From Pogonophryne albipinna (Eukaryota; Chordata; Actinopteri; Perciformes; Artedidraconidae), in the NCBI GenBank assembly GCA_028583405.1, contig CM053244.1, positions 1,488,001 to 1,552,000 on the forward strand: a stretch of DNA of 64,000 bases, read 5' to 3'. A program made the translations under genes and the position numbers. Below are positions 57,441 to 64,000 of the stretch, piece after piece (positions within the stretch are counted from its first letter, which is position 1; every line of letters begins with the position of its first letter). A model generated the notes under the pieces. It did no database searches. It was not told the DNA's origin and worked only from the letters and a program-made list of their open reading frames with translations.

Positions 57441-57799
57441 GGCCCACCACGACACTTACATTTCCAGGGAAATCTGAATTGTCAACGGGGGGGGGGGGGC
57501 TGTTGAATGCTCGCGATTTGTCAACGGGGGGGGAGGCGCTCGTGAATTGTTGAAAGAGAGGGGTTTTATGTTGCCATAAGGCTGTTGACGGTCTTATGTA
57601 TCCATTGGTTGGTTTTGTGGCACATTTGTAACGCAGGCAAACTTGAGCGCACACAGGGTGGAGAGGTGGAGTGAGGTTGAGCGATGGAGAGAGAGAGAGA
57701 TTGAGCGAGGCAGAGAGCCTGTGCAGCGGTCTGCTTGCGCACAGAGCAGGAGTTTGTGAGAGAGCCGAGTAGTAATAACAATCCTGTTTCAATCACATT
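57441..57799. other. Spacer between DIRS remnant and Polinton-type repeat
   Basis: Contains G13 and G9 runs (57486-57535) with a duplicated TTGTCAACGGGGGG phrase and a GAGAGAGAGA patch near 57686. No gene supported. Confidence 0.5.
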
Positions 57800-58831
57800 A
57801 GTATGCATACAAAGTAGCAGGTAGACACGCCCCCGATTATGCAAATGAGCTAAGTCCCGCCTCCCATTGTTCGCGACCCTTTGATGTGAGTGGGTACAAT
57901 TATGTTAATGAGCTAAGTCCCGCCTCCCATTGTTCGAGATCCTTTGATGTGAGATAACAGGTAGGTGTGAAAAGCCCCCCTGTGTAGTGCCTTTGTTGTC
58001 TAATTATTTGATGTATTGATTCAGGCAGTCTCTTTGAAGTTATGTTGTCTGGCCCCCTGTCCCCTCACACCCCTTTGTAGTCTAATTCTTTGATGTGTTG
58101 ATTAAGGTAGTCAATTTGAAGTTATGTTGTCTGGCCCCCTGCCCCCTGTCCACCCTTGTAGTCTAAGCCTTTGATGTGAGTTGTTATAACAGGTAGGTGT
58201 GAAAAGCCCCCCTGTGGAGGGCTTTTTGTTGTCTATTTATTTGATGTGTTGATTAAGGCAGTCTCTTTGAAGTTATGCTGTCTGGTCCCCTCAGGGTTGT
58301 ATAATCGAATTAGCCTTTGATGTTTTGCCCTTTGATGTGGTGTGTTATAAGCCTTTGATGTTAATCTAGGTGTCTCTTTGAAGTTATGCGTGAGACTGTC
58401 TAGCCCCCTCCCAGCCCAGGCCTCTCCCCCCTTTCTCCACCCCCTTCCTTTGGCTATGAGGCTAGCAGATAGTGGGGGAGGGAATTAGATGAAAATAGAA
58501 ATATGCTCAATCTAATTAAAAAGACAGTAATTTCCACTTACCAAGTCACCTTGCAAAAAAGAAAAATGGTCAAGTGTGACAACTTACCGCCATCCGTCCG
58601 GGGCGCCAGTCAAGAAACTAATGCCACAGCTGTGAGGGGTTCAGACGCCTACAGCCAGAGATCTGTGCACAAACTTATCTCGTGCCCTCTTTTGGTTGTG
58701 TGAGCGCGTTCATGTGTGCTGGAGGAGGGGCTCTGTGAGGAAGTGGCAGATTTTCGGTTGTGTACTTTTCTAATTCTAGCTCACTCGAGCTGGTTTCTCC
58801 AAAATGACCTACCCCTACCTTTAAGAACAAT

Positions 58832-58902
<71 letters not shown>

Positions 58903-59240
58903 GGAGTTGGCCTGTGGGGGTTTGAGATAAGCCTGGGATGTTAATCTATATGTTGATTAAGACACTCTCTGTGAGGTGAGAAGCGAGGGGATGGAGTTAG
59001 TTTTTAAAAAAGAAATACGCTCAAACTAAATAAAACAGCCATTAATTTTCACTCACTAAGACACCTAAAAACGTTATTGTCCTCTCTAGATTTGATTCAG
59101 GGTTTTGCTTTAAATGATTAGTGCTTGCTAAGGATGTTTCTTTTCAAGTTTTTGTGAAACTGTTAACTACAAGGAAGTATCTGTTTGCAAAGAAGGTATT
59201 CATATTAATTAAAAAAAGATCTTATTTAGGTTTTAATAGT
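57800..59240. repeat. Polinton-type terminal inverted repeat, left end of the palindromic element
   Basis: Inverse of 784-2377 along its whole length, with indels. It shares the AGTATGCATAC end, the GGGCGTG block, CTTTGATGTG words, a CA run and the inner block ...GGTTTTAATAG. The part 58981-59240 is inverted again at 63745-64000. Confidence 0.8.
58834..58899. repeat. (AC)33 microsatellite in the terminal repeat
   Basis: Perfect AC run, the counterpart of the GT run at 1125-1166. Confidence 0.95.
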
Positions 59241-59795
59241 GATAACTAAGTTTCACTCTGTGGGGGGACAAAAGAAGCATCGTTAATCACCTGGATAAAG
59301 GACTCTTTAAAGCAGAGATACCATATGCAGACACACACCTGAATATCAGCAGGAGAGGACTCTCTAAAGTAAATACATTATAGGGTTAAAATAAGATATA
59401 TATGTGGTGGAATTAGTTTAAAACAGTCACCTTACACTTTTTTAGTTGTCCTCTCTAAATTAGATGTACGGTTTGTTTTTTTAAATGATTAGTGTTAATT
59501 AAGGGCTATTGTTATTTTGGTTTATAAGGGGATAAGAGTTCAACTTTTAAAAATTGCACAGGATCATTCTAAAAAGAGTGAGAGGGCTAATGAGCCAGCA
59601 CCATACCTCCTCTATGCATTTTCTTGACCTCTATCTGATCTTGAAAAACTCTGGTGAGTACTTTTTTATTTTTATTTTATAATATCATGTAATTATTAAA
59701 TGTTTTTTTTTTTTTGGTAGGGGTTAAACTAGTATATTATGTGGATAGTATATTATTAGATACTTACAAATGTTATGTTTTTTCTGTTTACAGTA
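59241..59795. other. Inner unpaired segment of the palindromic element
   Basis: About 550 bp present only on the left side of the palindrome. It includes a diverged copy of a terminal-repeat block (GTCCTCTCTAAATTAGATG, TTAAATGATTAGTG at 59450-59495, compare 59080-59120). No frame of note. Confidence 0.55.
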
Positions 59796-60845
59796 GAGAC
59801 CCTGTGTGCTGAAATCTACTCAAACAGAGTACTTCATGATAGTGGTCAGCTTTTTAACACAAAAGTGTATCTTTCAGTAACTTTCTCAGAGAATTTAAGC
59901 ATAAATCTGTCAAATGTTCAAAACAGCCTTCACTGAAATAGCCTCAAAATCACAAACTGCCATTAAGAGTCAGATTCTTAACGAAATCTACTGACACAAA
60001 GTACTTCATTATCTACTTTTCAGCTTTTAAACACAAAAGTGTATCTTTCAGTAACTTTCTGAGAGAATTTAAGCATAAATCTGTCAAATGTTCAAAACAG
60101 CCTTCACTGAAATAGCCTCAAAATCACAAACTGCCATTAAGAGTCAGATTCTTAACGAAATCTACTGACACAAAGTACTTCATTATCTACTTTTTCAGCT
60201 TTTAAAAAAGAAAAGTGTATCTTTCGGTAACTTTTTGAGAGAATTAAGCATAAATCTTTCAAATGTTCAAAACGGCCTTCACTGAAATAGCCTCAAAATC
60301 ACAAACTGCCATTAAAAGTCAGAATCCTAACGAAATCTACTCAAACAGAGTACTTCATGGTAGTGGTCAGCTTTTAAACACAAAAATGTATCTTTCAGTA
60401 ACTTTCTGAGAGAATTTAAGCATAAATCTGTCAAATGTTCAAAACAGCCTTGTTTCACTGAAATAGCGTCAAAATCACAAACTGGCTGAAACTGTACAGT
60501 GAATTGGAGAAATTACAGCACAGAGTTTTCTACTACGACACAGATAGTATAATCTATGTGACAAGACAGGGGCAGTCTCCAGTACTTTCATGGTAGTGGA
60601 CAGCTTTTAAAAAGAAAAGTGTATCTTTCGGTAACCTTTTGAGAGAATTAAACATAAATCTGTCAAATGTTCAAAACAGCCTTGTTTCACTGAAATAGCC
60701 TCAAAATGACAAACTGCCATTAAGAGTCAGATGCTTGACGAAATCTCATGGTAGTGGTCAGCTTTTAAACATAAAAGTGTATCTTTCAGTATCTTTTTGA
60801 GAGAATTAAGCATAAATCTGTCAAATGTTCAAAACTGCCTTGTTT
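59796..60845. repeat. Tandem modules of about 174 bp, left arm
   Basis: AGTACTTCAT occurs at 59828, 60000, 60174 and 60349, a spacing of 172-175 bp. Each unit includes AAGTGTATCTTTCAGTAACT, TAAATCTGTCAAATGTTCAA and CTCAAAATCACAAACTGCCA. A fifth and sixth, more diverged, follow to 60845. No sustained frame. Confidence 0.88.
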
Positions 60846-60849
60846 CACT

Positions 60850-62060
60850 GAATTGGATAAATGTATCCGAAAATAGTGTCTCTTAAGGCGGATATAGTCC
60901 CCTGATAACTCCCGTTACATTCCTCCAGAGTCAGAAATAGTGTAAGTTAACTTTTGGAAGAACCAGAGAAAAGGGTGAAAATGGATAAAATATATCCGAA
61001 AATAGTGTCTCTTAAGGCAGGTAGAGTCCCCTGACAACTCCCCTTACATTCATCCAGAGTCAGAAAAAGTCTCTACGTTATCTTTTTGGGAGAACCAGAG
61101 GAAAGGGGTGAAAATGGAGAAATTGTATCCGAAAATAGTGTCTCTTAAGGCGGGTAGAGTATGGGAATTGAACGATAAACCGATCACTGTAAATGAAACG
61201 CGGAGAGAAGCAGCAGTGCAAATCGTTAAGTCTATTACCCTGTATGCACTACGACACTAACTTGGTAAAATGTAATGTGTTTTTTTTTTTTATGAAAATG
61301 TGTTGAATGTTTGTGTTTTCAATTAAACAACCATTACAAAATGAAAACAATTTTTTTATTTTTTTTTGCTTTCATATATAGTAATAGTATTGTAAACGAA
61401 ACATTTAAAGTGTATCATGTGCTCTCTTTGTATGCTCTGTTTTTGACACAAAGATGCATTACATCTAAAAAAAACAGAGCATACAATGAGAGCACATGAT
61501 ACACTTTAAATGTTTCGTTTACAATACTATTACTATATATGAAAGCAAAAAAAAAAAAAACACATTTTTCATTTTGTAATGGTTGTTTAATTGAAAACAC
61601 AAACATTCAACACATTTTCATAAAAAAAAAAAACACATTACATTTTACCAAGTTAGTGTCGTAGTGCATACAAGGTAATAGACTTAACGATTTGCACTGC
61701 TGCTTCTCTCCGCGTTTCATTTACAGTGATCGGTTTATCGTTCAATTCCCATACTCTACCCGCCTTAAGAGACACTATTTTTGGATACAATTTCTCCATT
61801 TTCACCCCTTTCCTCTGGTTCTCCCAAAAAGATAACGTCGAGACTTTTTCTGACTCTGGATGAATGTAAGGGGAGTTGTCAGGGGACTCTACCTGCCTTA
61901 AGAGACACTATTTTCGGATATATTTTATCCATTTTCACCCTTTTCTCTGGTTCTTCCAAAAGTTAACTTACACTATTTCTGACTCTGGAGGAATGTAACG
62001 GGAGTTATCAGGGGACTATATCCGCCTTAAGAGACACTATTTTCGGATACATTTATCCAA
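60850..62060. repeat. Near-perfect hairpin core of the palindrome
   Basis: Left arm 60850-61443 and right arm 61469-62060 are inverse copies with very few differences, separated by about 25 bp (GACACAAAGATGCATTACAT at the loop). The outer part holds two and a half tandem units of about 125 bp (AATAGTGTCTCTTAAGGC at 60873, 60999 and 61135). An inverse of about 590 bp per arm could extrude or template hairpins. Confidence 0.9.
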
Positions 62061-63725
62061 TTCAGTGAAACAAGGCAGTTTTGAACATTTGACAGATTTA
62101 TGCTTAATTCTCTCAAAAAGATACAGAAAGATACACTTTTATGTTTAAAAGCTGACCACTACCATGAGATTTCGTCAAGCATCTGACTCTTAATGGCAGT
62201 TTGTCATTTTGAGGCTATTTCAGTGAAACAAGGCTGTTTTGAACATTTGACAGATTTATGCTTAATTCTCTCAAAAGGTTACCGAAAGATACACTTTTCT
62301 TTTTAAAAGCTGTCCACTACCATGAAAGTACTGGAGACTGCCCTTGTCTTGTCACATAGATTATACTATCTGTGTCGTAGTAGAAAACTCTGTGCTGTAA
62401 TTTCTCCAATTCACTGTACAGTTTCAGCCAGTTTGTGATTTTGACGCTATTTCAGTGAAACAAGGCTGTTTTGAACATTTGACAGATTTATGCTTAAATT
62501 CTCTCAGAAAAGTTACTGAAAAATACACTTTTGTGTTTAAAAGCTGACCACTACCATGAAGTACTCTGTTTGAGTAGATTTCGTTAGGATTCTGACTCTT
62601 AATGGCAGTTTGTGATTTTGAGGCTATTTCAGTGAAGGCCGTTTTGAACATTTGAAAGATTTATGCTTAATTCTCTCAAAAAGTTACCGAAAGATACACT
62701 TTTCTTTTTTAAAAGCTGAAAAAGTAGATAATGAAGTACTTTGTGTCAGTAGATTTCGTTAAGAATCTGACTCTTAATGGCAGTTTGTGATTTTGAGGCT
62801 ATTTCAGTGAAGGCTGTTTTGAACATTTGACAGATTTATGCTTAAATTCTCTCAGAAAGTTACTGAAAGATACACTTTTGTGTTTAAAAGCTGAAAAGTA
62901 GATAATGAAGTACTTTGTGTCAGTAGATTTCGTTAAGAATCTGACTCTTAATGGCAGTTTGTGATTTTGAGGCTATTTCAGTGAAGGCTGTTTTGAACAT
63001 TTGACAGATTTATGCTTAATTCTCTCAGAAAGTTACCGAAAGATACACTTTTGTATTTAAAAAGCTGACCACTACCATGAAAGTACTGGAGACTGCCCCT
63101 GTCTTGTCACATAGATTATACTATCTGTGTCGTAGTAGAAAACTCTGTGCTGTACTTTCTCCAATTCACTGTATAGTTTCAGCCAGTTTGTGATTTTGAC
63201 GCCATTTCAGTGAAACAAGGCTGTTTTGACAGATTTATGCCTAATTCTCTCAAAAAATTACTGAAAGATACACTTTTGTATTTAAAAGCTGACCACTACC
63301 ATGAAGTACTCTGAGTAGATTTCGCTAGGATTCTGACTCTTAATGGCAGTTTGGGATTTTGAGGCTATGTCATTGAAGGCTGTTTTGAACATTTGACAGA
63401 TTTATGCTTAAATTCTCTGAAAAAAGTTACTGAAAGATACACTTTTGTGTATAAAAAGCTGAAAAGTAGATAATGAAGTACTCTGTGTCAGTAGATTTTG
63501 TTAGGATTCTGACTCTTAATGGCAGTTTGTGATTTTGAGGCTATTTCAGTGAAGGCTGTTTTGAACATTTTGACAGATTTATGCTTAATTCTCTCAAAAA
63601 GTTACTGAAAAGATACACTTTTGTATTTAAAAAGCTGACCACTACCATGAAAGTACTGGAGACTGCCCTTGTCTTGTCACATAGATTATACTATCTGTGT
63701 CGTAGTAGAAAACTCTGTGCTGTAA
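62061..63725. repeat. Tandem modules, right arm (inverse of left arm, more copies)
   Basis: Same modules as 59796-60845 in reverse orientation, about eight copies here (GGCAGTTTGTGATTTTGAGG phrase repeated), so the array has expanded or contracted independently since the palindrome formed. The last unit joins directly to the terminal repeat at 63726-63745. Confidence 0.85.
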
Positions 63726-63744
63726 CAGAGTGAAACTTAGTTAT

Positions 63745-64000
63745 CACTATTAAAACCTAAATAAGATCTTTTTTAAATTAATATGAATACCTTCTTTGCA
63801 AACAGATACTTCCTTGTAGTTAACAGTTTCACGAAAACTTGAAAAGAAACATCCTTAGCAAGCACTAATCATTTAAAGCAAAACCCTGAATGAAATCTAG
63901 AGAGGACAATAACGTTTTTAGGTGTCTTAGTGAGTGAAAATTAATGGCTGTTTTATTTAGTTTGAGCGTATTTCTTTTTTAAAAACTAACTCCATCCCCT
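63745..64000. repeat. Polinton-type terminal inverted repeat, right end (partial)
   Basis: Same orientation and nearly the same sequence as 784-1035 (AACCTAAATAAGATC, CTTAGCAAGCACTAATCATT, GAGAGGACAATAACG) and the inverse of 58981-59240. It runs out of the window at CTCCATCCCCT. Confidence 0.85.

Larger units (their letters stand above)
57800..64000. mobile_element. Giant palindromic, integrase-less Polinton derivative (continues past window)
   Basis: Starts AGTATGCATAC after CACATT. Inverted repeat 57800-59240, inner segment, tandem modules, a hairpin core centred at about 61456, inverted modules, then the inverted repeat again from 63745 in the opposite orientation. If the second repeat is as long as the first, the element should end near 65.2 kb, for a total of about 7.4 kb. 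No protein of Polinton type (integrase, polymerase B, ATPase, capsid, protease) is present. Homology of its ends to the integrase-bearing element at 1-2377 ties it to that family. Confidence 0.72.

Noticed and set aside
61311..61606. Two similar 62-63-codon frames on opposite strands
   Set aside because: They are the same sequence in the two palindrome arms, AT-rich and without motif. The mirror similarity follows from the palindrome.

Overview
This window reads as teleost fish genomic DNA, probably percomorph. It is dominated by transposable elements, and I could not recognise any conventional host gene. The organism call rests on the mix: a Polinton/Maverick-type integrase with long inverted repeats, L1-clade and L2/CR1-group LINEs, a DIRS retroelement, PIF/Harbinger and piggyBac-like elements with TTA or TTAA duplications, several hAT families with 8-bp duplications, long CA/GT runs, and the absence of any bacterial-style gene organisation.

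Layout. 1-2377: the end of a Polinton, with a broken integrase against a 1.6-kb inverted repeat. 2.5-11.3 kb: hAT, piggyBac-like and PIF/Harbinger debris, LINE tails, and a 1.5-kb minisatellite of 22-bp units. 11.9-17.8 kb: a palindromic MITE split at its central TTAA by fold-back piggyBac-like elements. 17.8-32.8 kb: one CACTA/EnSpm-like gene on the minus strand, cut into four pieces by three LINEs, one of which carries a full-length L1 nested inside it. 32.8-34.2 kb: a 31-bp minisatellite. 34.4-41.4 kb: mostly unassigned, with a long TG tract and an L2 LINE. 41.4-43.6 kb: an LTR plus a proline-rich retroelement remnant carrying a clean hAT insertion with BED-finger exons. 43.6-46.9 kb: small repeats. 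47.0-50.4 kb: a locus with two convergent short spliced reading frames. 50.6-53.9 kb: a hairpin and hAT pieces. 54.1-57.4 kb: a DIRS element with an intact tyrosine recombinase frame. 57.8 kb to the end: a giant palindrome bounded by the same Polinton-type inverted repeat as at the left edge.

How the parts relate. Most of the content is nested insertion, so order of arrival can be read from who interrupts whom: L1 is younger than LINE C, which is younger than the CACTA-like gene; the PIF element is younger than the piggyBac-like element it splits; the BED-finger hAT is younger than the LTR element. The two observations most worth follow-up are the palindromic, integrase-less Polinton derivative at 57.8-64 kb and the convergent pair of 64-codon and 68-codon spliced frames at 47.6-50.2 kb. 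All family names come from motif recognition by eye; no database search was run.
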